NCBI GenBank assembly: GCA_012510445.1
Contig: JAAZIA010000035.1
Span: 1-59,486 of the forward strand
DNA length: 59,486 nucleotides
Direction: 5' to 3'
Source of the DNA: Bacteroidales bacterium
GTDB taxonomy: Bacteria; Bacteroidota; Bacteroidia; Bacteroidales; UBA932
Below, piece by piece: positions 41,111 through 51,332 of the stretch. Under the pieces are notes generated by a model that was not told the DNA's origin, did no database searches, and saw only the letters and a list, made by a program, of their open reading frames with translations. The first letter of the stretch is position 1. Every line of letters starts with the position of its first letter. The translations under genes were made by a program, and so were the position numbers.

Positions 41111-44035
41111 ATGTCGGAAAAACAAGGTATTCGCATTAGCAGAGTTGTTAAGGAATTTAACATTGGGATTGGCACACTTACAGATTTTCTAAAGAAAAGC
41201 GGTATGGATGTGGACCCTTCTCCCAATAGTAAAATTTCTTCCGAAGCTTATGCCCTTGTTGAAAAAGAGTTCAGCAAGGAATTACAGCTAAAAGAAGAAT
41301 CCAAGAAGATCATTCTGAAAGTAAAAGATGTAGTTCAGGAAGAGGCTTCTGCGACCCCTGTTTCTACTCCGGCAGCCGTTGTAGAAACGGTTCCCATACC
41401 GGAACCGGAACCTAAACCGGTAGCTAAGGCAAAAGCAACACCAAAGGCTAAAGCCATACCGGAAAAAGAAAAAGAAGCCGTTACTGCAGAAACCGGGCCT
41501 ACCGTTTTAGGTAAAATTGATCTGAGTCAATTTGAAAAACCGGAACCTAAGAAAACAACTGCCAAGGCTAAAAAAACAACAAAAGCACAAGAAGTGGCAG
41601 AGAGTGCTCCTGAAGTGCAGGCTACAAAAACCAAGACAACAGAAAAACCTGCAGCAAAAGCAGAAAAGCCTGCCACAAAAGAAAAGGCCGCAGCAAAAGA
41701 AAAGGTCGCAACAAAAGAAAAGGTCGCAACAAAAGAAAAGGCCGCAGCAAAAGCAGAAAAGCCTGCCACAAAAGAAAAGGCCGCAGCAAAAGCAGAAAAA
41801 TCTGCCACAAAAGCCAAGCCCACAACAAAAGCCAAACCTGCAAAAAAAGCCCCTGCTGCACCAAAAGTAGAGGCTCCTGTTCACATTCATACAGAAGTGG
41901 AAAAATTGGCCGGAATCAAGATTACCGGTCAAATTGATTTATCTCAATTTGACAGAAAAAAGCAGGCAGAGCCTAAAGCAAAAACAAAATCAGATAAACA
42001 AAAAGCAAAGCGCGAACGTATACAAAAACCACAAAGGCAACGTGTAGATGTAAGTAAAGTTTCTGCCAGACGTACAGAAGGCACCCGTGGCAAAGGACGG
42101 AGCAAAGAAAGGTTCAGACCTCATACAGAGGTAGATGCAGATGCCATCCAAAAACAAATCAAAGAAACGTATGCCCGCATGACAGAAGGAAGGAGCAAGG
42201 CCAGAGGCGCACGTCACCGTCGTGAGAAACGGGAAATTGTCAGCCAACGGATGGCAGAAGAACAAGAACGCCGAGAAATTGAAAGCACCGTATTGAAAGT
42301 AACAGAATTTGTTACTGTCAATGAACTGGCTACCCTTATGGACGTACCTGTAGTTAAAGTTATAGATGCCTGCATGAACTTAGGGCTGATGGTATCTATC
42401 AACCAGCGTCTGGATGCCGAGGCTATGGTTTTGGTGGCAGAAGAATTCGGATTTCAGGTAGAGTTTGTTACCGCAGAACTGCAAGAAGTACTGCAAGAAG
42501 ACCAAGACGATCCAAAAGACCTTCGTGAAAGACCTCCCATTGTTACCGTTATGGGTCATGTTGACCACGGAAAAACTTCTCTATTGGACTACATTCGGGA
42601 TGCCAACGTAATTGCCGGAGAAGCCGGAGGTATTACCCAACATATTGGAGCCTACAGCGTACGTTTGGACAGCGGACGACTGATTACCTTCTTGGATACT
42701 CCGGGTCACGAAGCTTTTACAGCCATGAGAGCACGGGGAGCCAAAGTAACCGACCTAGCCATTATTATCATTGCTGCAGACGATGCCATTATGCCGCAAA
42801 CCGTAGAGGCCATCAATCACGCATCCGCAGCCGGTGTTCCCATGGTTTTTGCCATAAATAAAATTGACAAACAAGGAGCCAATCCAGAAAAAATACGTGA
42901 ACAACTGGCCAATATGAACATCTTGGTTGAAGAATGGGGAGGCAAGTATCAATGTCAGGAAATTTCTGCAAAAAAAGGAACCAACGTAGACAAATTGCTG
43001 GAAAAAATCCTTTTAGAGGCCGATTTGTTAGAGCTTAAAGCTAATCCTAAAAGACGTGCCATTGGTACGGTTATCGAGTCTTCGCTTGATAAAGGCAGAG
43101 GCTATCTGGCTACCATTCTGGTTGAGAACGGAACGCTAAAACAAGGAGATACTTTGTTGAGCGGATGTTGTACGGGGAGGGTTCGTGCCATGTTTAATGA
43201 ACGCGGTCAGAATGTTACCGAGTCCGGTCCTTCCCAACCCGTATCTGTACTGGGACTGAACGGAGCCCCTGCAGCAGGAGAAATTTTCAGGGTAATGGAA
43301 GATGAAAGAGAAGCAAGAGACATAGCTGCCAAACGAGAACAGCTTATACGCATTCAAGGAATCAAAACACAAAAGCACATTACCCTTGAAGAAATTGGAC
43401 GTCGTATTGCTGTGGGTAACTTCCAAGAGCTGAATATCATTGTAAAAGCAGATGTGGACGGCTCTATAGAAGCTTTGGCAGACTCACTTATTAAATTGAC
43501 TACAGAAGAAGTTCAAGTGAACGTCATTCACAAGGCCGTTGGAGGGATCTCGGAATCGGATGTACTGTTGGCTACCGCTTCCAATGCCATCATCATTGGA
43601 TTCCAAGTCAGGCCTTCTGCTTCAGCCAGAAAACTGGCAGAAAAAGAAGAAATTGAAATCCGCTTATACTCTGTTATTTATGACGCTATTGAAGACGTTA
43701 CCAAAGGCATTGAGGGTATGTTGGCACCTGTAGAAAAAGAAGAAGTCACAGCTACTGTGGAAGTACGGGAAACGTTCAAGATTTCAAGACTTGGTACCAT
43801 TGCCGGTTGTATGGTTAAAGAAGGTAAGATTACAAGAAATGCCAAAGTTCGTGTGATACGGGACGGTATTGTCATTTACACGGGAGTTCTGGGATCACTC
43901 AAGCGCTTTAAGGATGATGTGAAAGAAGTGCAGGCCGGTTACGATTGCGGTCTGAATATTGAAGGGTATAACGATATCAAAGTGGGCGACATTGTAGAGG
44001 CCTATACCATAGTAGAAATCAGAAGAACCTTATAG
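41111..44035 (+). CDS. infB: Translation initiation factor IF-2
   Basis: The protein has 974 residues. This GTPase places initiator tRNA on the ribosome. The IF2 N-terminal domain is at about 1-55. A long Lys/Ala/Glu-rich linker at about 80-400 includes tandem TKEK(A/V)AAK units and two copies of a (K)IDLSQF segment. The G-domain from about 475 has [22 protein letters not shown] and NKID. The C-terminal domains II-IV run to the end. Its 3' end overlaps the convergent DoxX-type gene by 17 bases. It is 15 bases downstream of nusA, one operon. Confidence 0.97.
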   Translation: MSEKQGIRISRVVKEFNIGIGTLTDFLKKSGMDVDPSPNSKISSEAYALVEKEFSKELQLKEESKKIILKVKDVVQEEASATPVSTPAAVVETVPIPEPEPKPVAKAKATPKAKAIPEKEKEAVTAETGPTVLGKIDLSQFEKPEPKKTTAKAKKTTKAQEVAESAPEVQATKTKTTEKPAAKAEKPATKEKAAAKEKVATKEKVATKEKAAAKAEKPATKEKAAAKAEKSATKAKPTTKAKPAKKAPAAPKVEAPVHIHTEVEKLAGIKITGQIDLSQFDRKKQAEPKAKTKSDKQKAKRERIQKPQRQRVDVSKVSARRTEGTRGKGRSKERFRPHTEVDADAIQKQIKETYARMTEGRSKARGARHRREKREIVSQRMAEEQERREIESTVLKVTEFVTVNELATLMDVPVVKVIDACMNLGLMVSINQRLDAEAMVLVAEEFGFQVEFVTAELQEVLQEDQDDPKDLRERPPIVTVMGHVDHGKTSLLDYIRDANVIAGEAGGITQHIGAYSVRLDSGRLITFLDTPGHEAFTAMRARGAKVTDLAIIIIAADDAIMPQTVEAINHASAAGVPMVFAINKIDKQGANPEKIREQLANMNILVEEWGGKYQCQEISAKKGTNVDKLLEKILLEADLLELKANPKRRAIGTVIESSLDKGRGYLATILVENGTLKQGDTLLSGCCTGRVRAMFNERGQNVTESGPSQPVSVLGLNGAPAAGEIFRVMEDEREARDIAAKREQLIRIQGIKTQKHITLEEIGRRIAVGNFQELNIIVKADVDGSIEALADSLIKLTTEEVQVNVIHKAVGGISESDVLLATASNAIIIGFQVRPSASARKLAEKEEIEIRLYSVIYDAIEDVTKGIEGMLAPVEKEEVTATVEVRETFKISRLGTIAGCMVKEGKITRNAKVRVIRDGIVIYTGVLGSLKRFKDDVKEVQAGYDCGLNIEGYNDIKVGDIVEAYTIVEIRRTL
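41646..41838 (+). repeat. Tandem Lys/Ala/Glu codon repeats in infB
   Basis: Near-identical units of AAAGAAAAGG(C/T)CGCA(A/G)CAA code for KEK(A/V)A(A/T)K in the IF-2 linker. Several adjacent copies are exact, so the region is prone to length change without a frameshift. Confidence 0.8.
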
Positions 44036-45254
44036 CCCGGGTAAACCAAAACCCTTTACGTAACAGGAACACCAGCAATAGCAAGGCAGCTACAAACAGC
44101 TGTACTCTTAAGCGCATTTGAATAGTAGCGCGAGCTACAACCAGTTCAGGATCTTCCTCTATCATTTTTTTCCACTGTTTTAACGTAGGGATGTCTCTAA
44201 AACCGTATTTGGCCATAACCGTTCCTTGCTTCAGTACCATCAGTCCCGGTGTGGATCGGATCATGGTTAACAATGTATTTCTATCTGTCATATACACAGG
44301 CATTTCCAATCCATGAGTCAGTAGAAGTTCCCTTAGTTCTTCTGCCGGAAGCGCACTTATGGCATAGACGGGAGTGTCTTTTGCTTTCCTTTCTGCTACC
44401 AAAGGCTTTATCTGTTCCAGTATCCGGTTGGTAAGGTTCTCATAAGAAGTAACCAACAGCAAAAGTGCCGTTTGGTTCTCTTGCAATAGTGCATCGGTCA
44501 TTTCTTCTCCCCCCGTATCAAAAACAGAAAAATCCCGGAGCTTATGCCTTACACCGGTTCTTATTTCTTTTGTATGTGCAGCAACAAACGTCCAACTGCT
44601 GTCCGGAAAGGCATCGGGTTCAAAAGTTTTTTGTTTTCCATCTTTGCTGTAAAGCAATTCTGTTTTATAAATAAATTCAGGTTGAGTACGAGCTTCTTCT
44701 AACAATAATGGCAAGTCGTTTCCTATTTTAAACCCTCTGAAATCTACAAACGGTAAGTGGCGGTAACTGTAAATAGATATGCTTGTGATAAGGATTGTAA
44801 AAAAGACACATACCGACCACTCTGCCCGAGCTCGCGCTACGGGAAACGTTCTGTTTCTTTGTAAAAACACTACCAAAGAAAGAGGCAAAAAAACCAGATT
44901 CTTAAAAAACGTTTGCCAGTTGGTTAACGTAATGGCTTCACCAAAACACCCGCAATCCTCTATCGGATTGAACAAAGCCAAGTAGAGTGTGAGCAAAGTG
45001 AAGAAACTCATAAATAAGAAGATTCCCCATGCTGTTATTTGTTTTCTAAAATCAAGCAAAAGCATGATTCCCAAAACAAACTCTACTGCAGACAACGCCA
45101 CAGCCCCCATTAAGGCCAGAGGTTCCAGAAACATCAGGTGGAAAGCCCGGAAATACTCGGTAAGGATTAAAGCAAATCCTATCGGATCTACTGCTTTTAC
45201 AAAACCGGAAAAAACAAAAAGCAAGCCCAGAACTATACGTGCTGTTTTTCTCAT
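44019..45254 (-). CDS. DoxX/MauE-type membrane protein with C-terminal thioredoxin-like domain (BT_3928 type)
   Basis: The protein has 411 residues. Four membrane helices at about 5-145 form a DoxX-like core ([44 protein letters not shown]), with the Cys pair in DCGCFG. A further segment lies near 150-170. The periplasmic part (about 175-375) ends in a thioredoxin-like unit ([45 protein letters not shown]) without a CxxC motif. A final hydrophobic segment lies at about 385-405. The function is unknown; related proteins are tied to redox processes. It overlaps tmk by 4 bases and infB by 17 (convergent). Confidence 0.8.
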   Translation of the reverse strand: MRKTARIVLGLLFVFSGFVKAVDPIGFALILTEYFRAFHLMFLEPLALMGAVALSAVEFVLGIMLLLDFRKQITAWGIFLFMSFFTLLTLYLALFNPIEDCGCFGEAITLTNWQTFFKNLVFLPLSLVVFLQRNRTFPVARARAEWSVCVFFTILITSISIYSYRHLPFVDFRGFKIGNDLPLLLEEARTQPEFIYKTELLYSKDGKQKTFEPDAFPDSSWTFVAAHTKEIRTGVRHKLRDFSVFDTGGEEMTDALLQENQTALLLLVTSYENLTNRILEQIKPLVAERKAKDTPVYAISALPAEELRELLLTHGLEMPVYMTDRNTLLTMIRSTPGLMVLKQGTVMAKYGFRDIPTLKQWKKMIEEDPELVVARATIQMRLRVQLFVAALLLLVFLLRKGFWFTRAIRFF

Positions 45255-45919
45255 GGAAGGTAAGGTTTAATACGTTCAAAAATTTCCTGCCAACCGGCCA
45301 TGGTTCCGGCTTCATTGACACAAGATATAATCTTAAAAGAGCGGTCCTGTGCTGCCTGCTTCAAATATACCTCTCTTACTTCTTGCTGGAAAACTACTGA
45401 AGCTTCATGAATGTCTTCTTTTCCCTCTAAATAGAACCTGTCTTCCCCTTCGCGCGCGGCATGAAGATTTTTCTTGACAAAATCGAGCGGTACGTCAAGA
45501 AAAAGGTTGATATCGGGTCTGGGAATTCCAAAATGCTCAAATTCCATATTCAAAATAAAAGTACGCAACCGTTCTCTTTCCTGCAAGTCTTTTACTTTGG
45601 CACATTGGAAAGCTACATTTGAATAGACGTACCTGTCTAGGATAACTATTTTTTCCTGCTCGAGCCATTTTTTTAACTGTCGCGATTTTTCATAACGGTT
45701 ACCTGCAAACAATAAAGCAACCAAGTAAGGGTCCACCCCCTCTAAAGATCCGCTCTCGCCACGCAAAAAACGAGCTACCAAAGTACCGTACACCGGCGTG
45801 TCATATTGCGGAAAATGCAAAAAATGAACAGACTTATTGCCTGCCTTGAAATAATCTTCCATGGCTTTTAGCTGGGTAGATTTGCCTGCCCCGTCCAGGC
45901 CTTCCAATACAATTAACAT
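45251..45919 (-). CDS. tmk: Thymidylate kinase
   Basis: The protein has 222 residues. It phosphorylates dTMP to dTDP. P-loop EGLDGAGKSTQ at 6-16, the DR(Y/F)xxS-type motif LDRYVYSNVAFQ, and FLDVPLDFVKKN are present. The N-terminus MLIVLEGLDGAGKSTQL is the normal start. It overlaps the DoxX-type gene start by 4 bases (ATGA). The divergent folP gene begins 53 bases away. Confidence 0.93.
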   Translation of the reverse strand: MLIVLEGLDGAGKSTQLKAMEDYFKAGNKSVHFLHFPQYDTPVYGTLVARFLRGESGSLEGVDPYLVALLFAGNRYEKSRQLKKWLEQEKIVILDRYVYSNVAFQCAKVKDLQERERLRTFILNMEFEHFGIPRPDINLFLDVPLDFVKKNLHAAREGEDRFYLEGKEDIHEASVVFQQEVREVYLKQAAQDRSFKIISCVNEAGTMAGWQEIFERIKPYLP

Positions 45920-45972
45920 GGTACAAAACTACACAAAAAATCGCGTCCTTGTTTTTTTATTAATTTTGCTTT

Positions 45973-46767
45973 ATGAATATTGTTTTTCCGGCCGTTATGG
46001 GGGTAGTTAACGTTACCCCCGATTCGTTCTACACACACTCTCGTGTTGAAAGCCCGGCAGCTGCTTTTGAGCGTATTGAACAAGTGATTCTGCAAGGAGC
46101 AGATATTGTGGACATTGGAGCCTGTTCCACTCGTCCGGGAGCCGTCAGGGCTTCGGAAGAAGAGGAGTGGAAAAGATTGAACCCGATTCTTAGGGAGCTT
46201 AAAGAAAGGTTCCCCAATACCCTGTTTTCTATTGATACTTTCCGGCCAAGCATAGTAGAAAAGGCTTTCTCTCTTATAGGCCCGTTTTGGGTCAACGATA
46301 TTATGGCCGGCAGTGCAGATGAAGCTATGATACCTTTAGTAGCCCGTTTGCAACTTCCTTGGATAGCTATGCATCAAGAACCTTATGAGGGGCCGGAGGG
46401 AGTAGCCCGTTTTTTTTTAAAAACAGCAGAAACTGCCGCCAAACACGGTATTCAGCAGTTATTTCTGGATCCGGGTTTTGGTTTTAATAAGAATACGGCA
46501 CAGAACTTTCAAGTGTTAGAGGCATTACCCTCCCTGGTGCCTGTTGACAGCAAAGGGAAACCAGCACCACCACTGCTTGTTGGTATTTCAAGGAAAAGAA
46601 TGACATATCTGCCTTTAGACACTACTCCGGAAAACGCTCTATTAAGTACTTCTGCTTTACACCTCCATCTCCTTCATAAAGGAGTATCTGTTCTTCGTGT
46701 TCACGACGTAGCACCGGCACGTCAAATGGTAACTCTCTACAATAAAATGCGTATATTTGTTGACTAA
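45973..46767 (+). CDS. folP: Dihydropteroate synthase
   Basis: The protein has 264 residues. It joins p-aminobenzoate to the pterin in folate synthesis. Signatures are MGVVNVTPDSFY, DIVDIGACSTRPGA, FSIDTF, the VNDIMAG region, LDPGFGFNK and VGISRKRM. The usual ESTRPG reads ACSTRPG, a change also common in this phylum and not by itself a sign of loss. A -7-like box (TAATTTTG, 45961-45968) lies only 4 bases before the ATG, so it would give an almost leaderless mRNA or is a chance match. It starts a run with purB, the M64 peptidase and the HAD gene. Confidence 0.94.
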   Translation: MNIVFPAVMGVVNVTPDSFYTHSRVESPAAAFERIEQVILQGADIVDIGACSTRPGAVRASEEEEWKRLNPILRELKERFPNTLFSIDTFRPSIVEKAFSLIGPFWVNDIMAGSADEAMIPLVARLQLPWIAMHQEPYEGPEGVARFFLKTAETAAKHGIQQLFLDPGFGFNKNTAQNFQVLEALPSLVPVDSKGKPAPPLLVGISRKRMTYLPLDTTPENALLSTSALHLHLLHKGVSVLRVHDVAPARQMVTLYNKMRIFVD

Positions 46768-46782
46768 CCTAACACTTACATT

Positions 46783-48126
46783 ATGGAATTTAATCCTTTG
46801 CTGGCCATATCTCCCATTGATGGAAGGTATTATATGCATACGGCCCCTTTAAATCAGTATTTTTCAGAATTTGCACTTATTAAATATCGACTGCAGGTAG
46901 AAGTAGAGTATTTCATTGCATTATGCAAGCTGCCTCTCCCTCAACTTAAAGAAGTTGATTCACGTTGGTACCCTATTCTGAGAAACCTTTATAAAAATTT
47001 CTCCATAACAGACGCCAAAGTTATCAAAGCTCAAGAAAAAGTAACCAACCACGACGTTAAATCCGTTGAATACTTTCTCAAGAACAAAATGAAAGCTCTG
47101 GGTTTGTCACAATACTCGGAGTTCATTCACTTTGGACTCACCTCTCAAGATATTAACAATACGGCTGTCCCCCTCAGTGTGAAACATGCCATCCAGAAGG
47201 AATACCTTCCCATGCTAGGGAAGCTTATCACTTTACTTGAAGAAAAAGGAAACGAATGGGGTCCCGTATCTATGTTAGCTCATACACATGGCCAACCGGC
47301 ATCTCCTACTCGGCTGGGAAAAGAACTAATGGTTTTCAAAGCAAGGCTTGAAGAACAGCTCAAAAGCCTGGAACAAGTTCCTTTTGCCGGAAAATTTGGA
47401 GGTTCTACAGGTAATTTCAATGCACACAACGCTGCTTACCCGCAAATTGACTGGCATAAATTTGCAGAAAATTTCCTAAATAAAACATTGGGGATCCGCC
47501 GTTCTTTCCCTACCACACAGATTGAACACTACGATCATCTGGCTGCGTTATTTCATACCTTAATTCGCATAAATACCATATGTATTGACTTGGCCAGGGA
47601 TATGTGGTCATACATATCTATGAATTACTTTAAGCAACGTATAAAAGATCAGGAAATCGGCTCTTCTGCTATGCCTCATAAAATCAATCCCATTGATTTT
47701 GAAAATGCAGAAGGAAACCTAGGAGTAGCCAACGCCGTTTTTGACCACTTGGCAGCAAAACTGCCTGTGTCTCGTTTGCAAAGAGACCTCACAGACTCTA
47801 CCGTATCGCGTAACATAGGGGTTCCTATGGCTCATACGCTCCTTGCTTTCAAAGCACTCCAAACTGGATTTGGCAAATTGTTCTTGAACAGAGAAGCCAT
47901 TGAAAAAGATTTGGAAGACAATTGGGCCGTTATTTCAGAAGCCATCCAGACCATCCTTAGGAGGGAAAATTATCCGCAACCTTACGAAACGCTTAAAGAA
48001 CTTACGCGTACTAACATGCATATTGATAAAGAGTACCTGCATACTTTCATCCGAAATCTTGACATTGGTGAGGAAGTAAAAGAAGAGCTGTTGCAAATAA
48101 CCCCTTCCAATTATACCGGTAATTAA
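46783..48126 (+). CDS. purB: Adenylosuccinate lyase
   Basis: The protein has 447 residues. It acts twice in purine synthesis, releasing fumarate from SAICAR and adenylosuccinate. Fumarase/aspartase superfamily motifs are clear: LTSQDINNTA, the His pair in HTHGQPASPTRLGKE and the signature GSSAMPHKINPIDFENAEGN. The N-terminus has SPIDGRYYMHTAPL, typical of the E. coli-like branch. It is 15 bases downstream of folP. Confidence 0.96.
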   Translation: MEFNPLLAISPIDGRYYMHTAPLNQYFSEFALIKYRLQVEVEYFIALCKLPLPQLKEVDSRWYPILRNLYKNFSITDAKVIKAQEKVTNHDVKSVEYFLKNKMKALGLSQYSEFIHFGLTSQDINNTAVPLSVKHAIQKEYLPMLGKLITLLEEKGNEWGPVSMLAHTHGQPASPTRLGKELMVFKARLEEQLKSLEQVPFAGKFGGSTGNFNAHNAAYPQIDWHKFAENFLNKTLGIRRSFPTTQIEHYDHLAALFHTLIRINTICIDLARDMWSYISMNYFKQRIKDQEIGSSAMPHKINPIDFENAEGNLGVANAVFDHLAAKLPVSRLQRDLTDSTVSRNIGVPMAHTLLAFKALQTGFGKLFLNREAIEKDLEDNWAVISEAIQTILRRENYPQPYETLKELTRTNMHIDKEYLHTFIRNLDIGEEVKEELLQITPSNYTGN

Positions 48127-48135
48127 CCCGTTGTT

Positions 48136-49374
48136 ATGAAAAAAATATGGTTCCTATTTGTATTCCTGAGTCAACTGATTGTTGCCAGGGCGCAGCTACC
48201 GTCGTATGAAGCTTGTTTTACGTCGGAAAGATTACGTGTAGATTTGGTTTTTACGGGCAATGCACAGCAAGAAGACGTGTTTTTGCACTCACTGCACAAA
48301 GAACCCTTATGGGCAGGATCCAAAACACAATTGATTGCCCCTTTTACTTTTGGTGATTTTCAGTATAAAGTATATTCAACAGATGGAGTGCTTCTATTTT
48401 CCAAAGGATTTAATTCGCTCTTTGCCGAATGGACCACCACACAAGAAGCACTAGCGACAGACAAAGCGTTTGCCACTTCTGTGTGGATGCCTTTCCCCAA
48501 AAAAACCGTTCTGCTAGAGGTATCCTGCAGAATAGCCAATAAGGGAACATGGGATCCCATGAAAACTTTTACTATAGACCCCACTGACCCACTGATCAGG
48601 GAAGAAAAGCCCATTTGTAAAGCAGAGGTACTTATTCAAAACGGACCAATAGAAAATCATGTGGACCTTCTTTTTGTGGCCGAGGGGTACCGAGCGGGGG
48701 AGTTGGAAAAATTCAGGAAAGACGCCGCTCGTTTTGCTGAGTACTTGTTTGAATACGAGCCCTTTAAGTCAAGGAGAGAGGATTTTAACCTCTGGGTTTT
48801 GCCGCTTGTATCTGAAGAATCAGGGCCTTCTCTACCCCAGTACGACATCTGGGTACAAACGGCATTATACAGTACCTTTCATACGTTTTATCTGGAAAGA
48901 TACCTCACCGTCCCGGATTTTTCTCTGTTAGCACACGCCGTATCGGGAGCTCCCTTTGATGCCTTGTTTGTGATTGTAAATTCAAAGAGGTACGGAGGCG
49001 GAGGAATTTATAATTATTACGGAATAAGCACGTCTGACCACCCGCAAAGCAAAGAAGTTTTTGTTCATGAATTTGGACATAGTTTTGCAGGTTTGGCAGA
49101 CGAATATTACGAATCTGAAGTTGCTTACATAGATATGTACCCCATCCATGTAGAACCTTGGGAAGCCAACATTACCACATTAGTAGATTTTGCTTCTAAA
49201 TGGGAAGATATGATGGATAGGGAAGGTGTGGGCTTGTTTGAAGGTGCAGCGTACGTTCCTAAAGGAATGTACCGTCCGGCAAAAGACTGTCGTATGCACA
49301 CCAACAAAGCTCCGGCTTTTTGTCCCGTATGCCAAAGGGCTATAGGGCGGATCATAGATTATTATACAAAATGA
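48136..49374 (+). CDS. M64 family zinc metallopeptidase, secreted
   Basis: The protein has 412 residues with a signal peptide of about 19 residues (MKKIWFLFVFLSQLIVARA). An N-terminal beta domain (about 25-130) is followed by the M64 (IgA-peptidase type) catalytic domain. The zinc motif HEFGHSFAGLADEYY starts at 311, giving HExGH plus the downstream Asp/Glu. A Cys pair CPVCQRAIG lies near the C-terminus. M64 members of the phylum are secreted proteases with unknown physiological substrates. The stop overlaps the HAD gene start by 4 bases (ATGA). Confidence 0.9.
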   Translation: MKKIWFLFVFLSQLIVARAQLPSYEACFTSERLRVDLVFTGNAQQEDVFLHSLHKEPLWAGSKTQLIAPFTFGDFQYKVYSTDGVLLFSKGFNSLFAEWTTTQEALATDKAFATSVWMPFPKKTVLLEVSCRIANKGTWDPMKTFTIDPTDPLIREEKPICKAEVLIQNGPIENHVDLLFVAEGYRAGELEKFRKDAARFAEYLFEYEPFKSRREDFNLWVLPLVSEESGPSLPQYDIWVQTALYSTFHTFYLERYLTVPDFSLLAHAVSGAPFDALFVIVNSKRYGGGGIYNYYGISTSDHPQSKEVFVHEFGHSFAGLADEYYESEVAYIDMYPIHVEPWEANITTLVDFASKWEDMMDREGVGLFEGAAYVPKGMYRPAKDCRMHTNKAPAFCPVCQRAIGRIIDYYTK

Positions 49375-50072
49375 AATACCGCTTCTTCCTTTTTGATCTG
49401 GACAATACGCTTTGGGACTTCGATGCCAACGCACGAGATTGTATTACAGAGCTCATTACAACACATACTTTAGAAGAACACATTCCGGACCTAAACGAAT
49501 TTTACGAAAAATACCACTCCAACAACCTCGCTCTATGGGAGTTGTATGAATCGGGAAAAATGACACAGGAAACGTTGCGTTACAAACGTTTTGTCATCAC
49601 ATTTGAGCAGGCAGGCATACCCCATGCAGAGGAGCTGGCACGGGTTTTTGGAAAACAATACCTGGATCTGATGCCAACCAAAACAAGGCTCATGCCACAT
49701 GCTCTTGAAGTATTGGAGTTTCTTACCGATAAAGGAGCAGCCATGGCTCTTATCACCAATGGCTTTAAACAGGTTCAATACAAAAAAGTGAAAAGCAGCG
49801 GTTTGGATATCTTTTTTAGGGATCGTATTTTTATTTCGGAAGAAGTGGGCTACCATAAGCCAAGCCCTAACATATTCTCGGCTGCATTGACTGCCATAAA
49901 CGGTAAGAAAAAAGAAACACTAATGGTAGGCGACAGTTTTAGAAACGATATGGAAGGAGCCCAAGTTTTTGGAATTGACCAATTTTACTATAACCCGTTA
50001 CAGCTGCCTTGTGACGGCGGCCCTACCTATATGGGACACGATCTGCGGGGTCTGATGGACCTGGTACAATAA
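49371..50072 (+). CDS. HAD-superfamily hydrolase, YjjG-type nucleotidase
   Basis: The protein has 233 residues from the ATG at 49371; the longer frame to 49320 lies in the M64 gene. HAD motifs: FDLDNTLWDFDANA (catalytic Asp pair), LITNG (motif 2), HKPSP (motif 3 Lys) and GDSFRNDMEGA (motif 4). The order and length fit the YjjG/YfnB branch that removes phosphate from nucleoside monophosphates. The 3' end overlaps the convergent FtsB-like gene by 50 bases. Confidence 0.9.
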   Translation: MKYRFFLFDLDNTLWDFDANARDCITELITTHTLEEHIPDLNEFYEKYHSNNLALWELYESGKMTQETLRYKRFVITFEQAGIPHAEELARVFGKQYLDLMPTKTRLMPHALEVLEFLTDKGAAMALITNGFKQVQYKKVKSSGLDIFFRDRIFISEEVGYHKPSPNIFSAALTAINGKKKETLMVGDSFRNDMEGAQVFGIDQFYYNPLQLPCDGGPTYMGHDLRGLMDLVQ

Positions 50073-50361
50073 TAAAAACATCTTCATCTTCTCTGTGAAA
50101 GTAATAATTCTCCCTAGCAAACTTTTCCAAAGAATCTTTATTGGATTGCAATTCCCTTAGGTTTTTTTCTGTTTGAAGAATTTGTTCTTTGTAGTATCTT
50201 TGTTGGGATTTGTTCTCGTAATACTCACCTAAAGCACGGACCCAGCCCATTAGGCTGTTGTTGTCAAAAAACAGTATCCATACTATGAATATAAGAGTCA
50301 CAATAAAAAATCTGTTTTTGAGCAACCCGGGGATCCGATCAAATGGTAAACGAGAACGCAT
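50023..50361 (-). CDS. FtsB/DivIC-type septum formation initiator protein
   Basis: The protein has 112 residues. A short cytoplasmic N-terminus, one membrane segment (about 18-34: NRFFIVTLIFIVWILFF) and a coiled coil (about 45-85) lead to the motif KDSLEKFARENYYFHREDEDVFII, typical of the FtsB/DivIC family that links early and late division proteins. Its C-terminal 16 codons overlap the HAD gene on the opposite strand. It has its own promoter at 50378-50385. Confidence 0.85.
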   Translation of the reverse strand: MRSRLPFDRIPGLLKNRFFIVTLIFIVWILFFDNNSLMGWVRALGEYYENKSQQRYYKEQILQTEKNLRELQSNKDSLEKFARENYYFHREDEDVFIIVPGPSDPADRVPYR

Positions 50362-50377
50362 GGGGTTGGGTTTTTCA

Positions 50378-50385
50378 CAAATATA
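50378..50385 (-). promoter_or_regulatory. Promoter -7 box for the FtsB-like gene
   Basis: TATATTTG on the minus strand, 16 bases before the ATG, with a TTG about 18 bases upstream as a possible -33 element. It overlaps the 5' region of the divergent nucleotidyltransferase gene (ATG at 50400). Confidence 0.5.
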
Positions 50386-50399
50386 GCAGGTTTTTCAAT

Positions 50400-51320
50400 A
50401 TGCAACCTACACTTATTATTATGGCTGCCGGAATGGGCAGTAGATATGGAGGCCTAAAACAACTGGACAGGTTGGGACCGGGTGGCGAAACCATCATGGA
50501 TTATTCCATTTACGATGCCCTTCAAGCCGGATTTGGTAACATTGTCTTTGTTATCAGAAAAGATTTCATGGCCGATTTTGAACAAGTTTTTACTCCCAGA
50601 TACGGTCATCATTTCTCTTTTGAATGGGTAACACAAGAACTGGATGACCTTCCGGCTCCTTTTGTGCCACCGGCAGAAAGAACAAAGCCTTGGGGAACAG
50701 GTCACGCCCTGTTAGTAACGTCTGAAAAAGTAAATACTCCTTTTGGAATTATCAATGCCGATGACTTTTACGGTAAAGACGCTTTCCGGGTATTGGCAAA
50801 TTTTTTAAAACGTAAAGACCTGGAACCGGGAGCCTGTGCTATGGTCGGATACCGGCTGGAAAACACCTTGTCCCGCTCCGGAACCGTATCGCGAGGCATT
50901 TGCCGGCAAAATCGGGACGGGTTCCTGGAAAGCATCACAGAACGCTTTGAAATCCGTAAAGAAAATAGCGAGCGTATTGTAAGCACAATCAAAAACCCGG
51001 ACGGCACTCACTCAGAGATCGAACTTGCCGGGCAAGACCTTTGCTCTATGAATTGCTGGGGATTCCATCCCTCTGTGTATACAAAAGCAGAACAACTTGT
51101 AAAGCAGTTTCTTGAAAAACACGGTAACCACCTTTCAGAAGAATACCATTTGCCCACGCTGGTAAATGATATCATTCAAACTAAAGAAGGTTCTTGTCGG
51201 GTTCTGGAAACCAAAGCCCGTTGGTTTGGTGTAACCTACCGTGATGACCGCCCCCAAGTGATAGCCAGATTAAAAGCTTTGCACACAGAGGGCATCTATC
51301 CAACCCCTTTATTTCCATAA
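50400..51320 (+). CDS. Sugar nucleotidyltransferase family protein
   Basis: The protein has 306 residues from the ATG at 50400, which gives the normal start MQPTLIIMAAGMGSRYGGLKQ. The nucleotide-binding motif GMGSRYGGLKQL, the metal-binding INADDFYG and GTGHALLV mark an NTP-transferase (GT-A-like) fold as in NDP-sugar pyrophosphorylases. The substrate is not evident. Related genes often sit beside kinases that make the sugar phosphate, but here a CPBP protease and manA follow, so a mannose or other hexose link is possible. Confidence 0.85.
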   Translation: MQPTLIIMAAGMGSRYGGLKQLDRLGPGGETIMDYSIYDALQAGFGNIVFVIRKDFMADFEQVFTPRYGHHFSFEWVTQELDDLPAPFVPPAERTKPWGTGHALLVTSEKVNTPFGIINADDFYGKDAFRVLANFLKRKDLEPGACAMVGYRLENTLSRSGTVSRGICRQNRDGFLESITERFEIRKENSERIVSTIKNPDGTHSEIELAGQDLCSMNCWGFHPSVYTKAEQLVKQFLEKHGNHLSEEYHLPTLVNDIIQTKEGSCRVLETKARWFGVTYRDDRPQVIARLKALHTEGIYPTPLFP

Positions 51321-51332
51321 CGTGTTGTACCT

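Noticed and set aside
45924-45968. A pair of divergent promoters for tmk and folP.
   Set aside because: Both TAnnTTTG matches lie only 4 bases from the start codons and lack -33 elements, so chance matches in AT-rich sequence are as likely.
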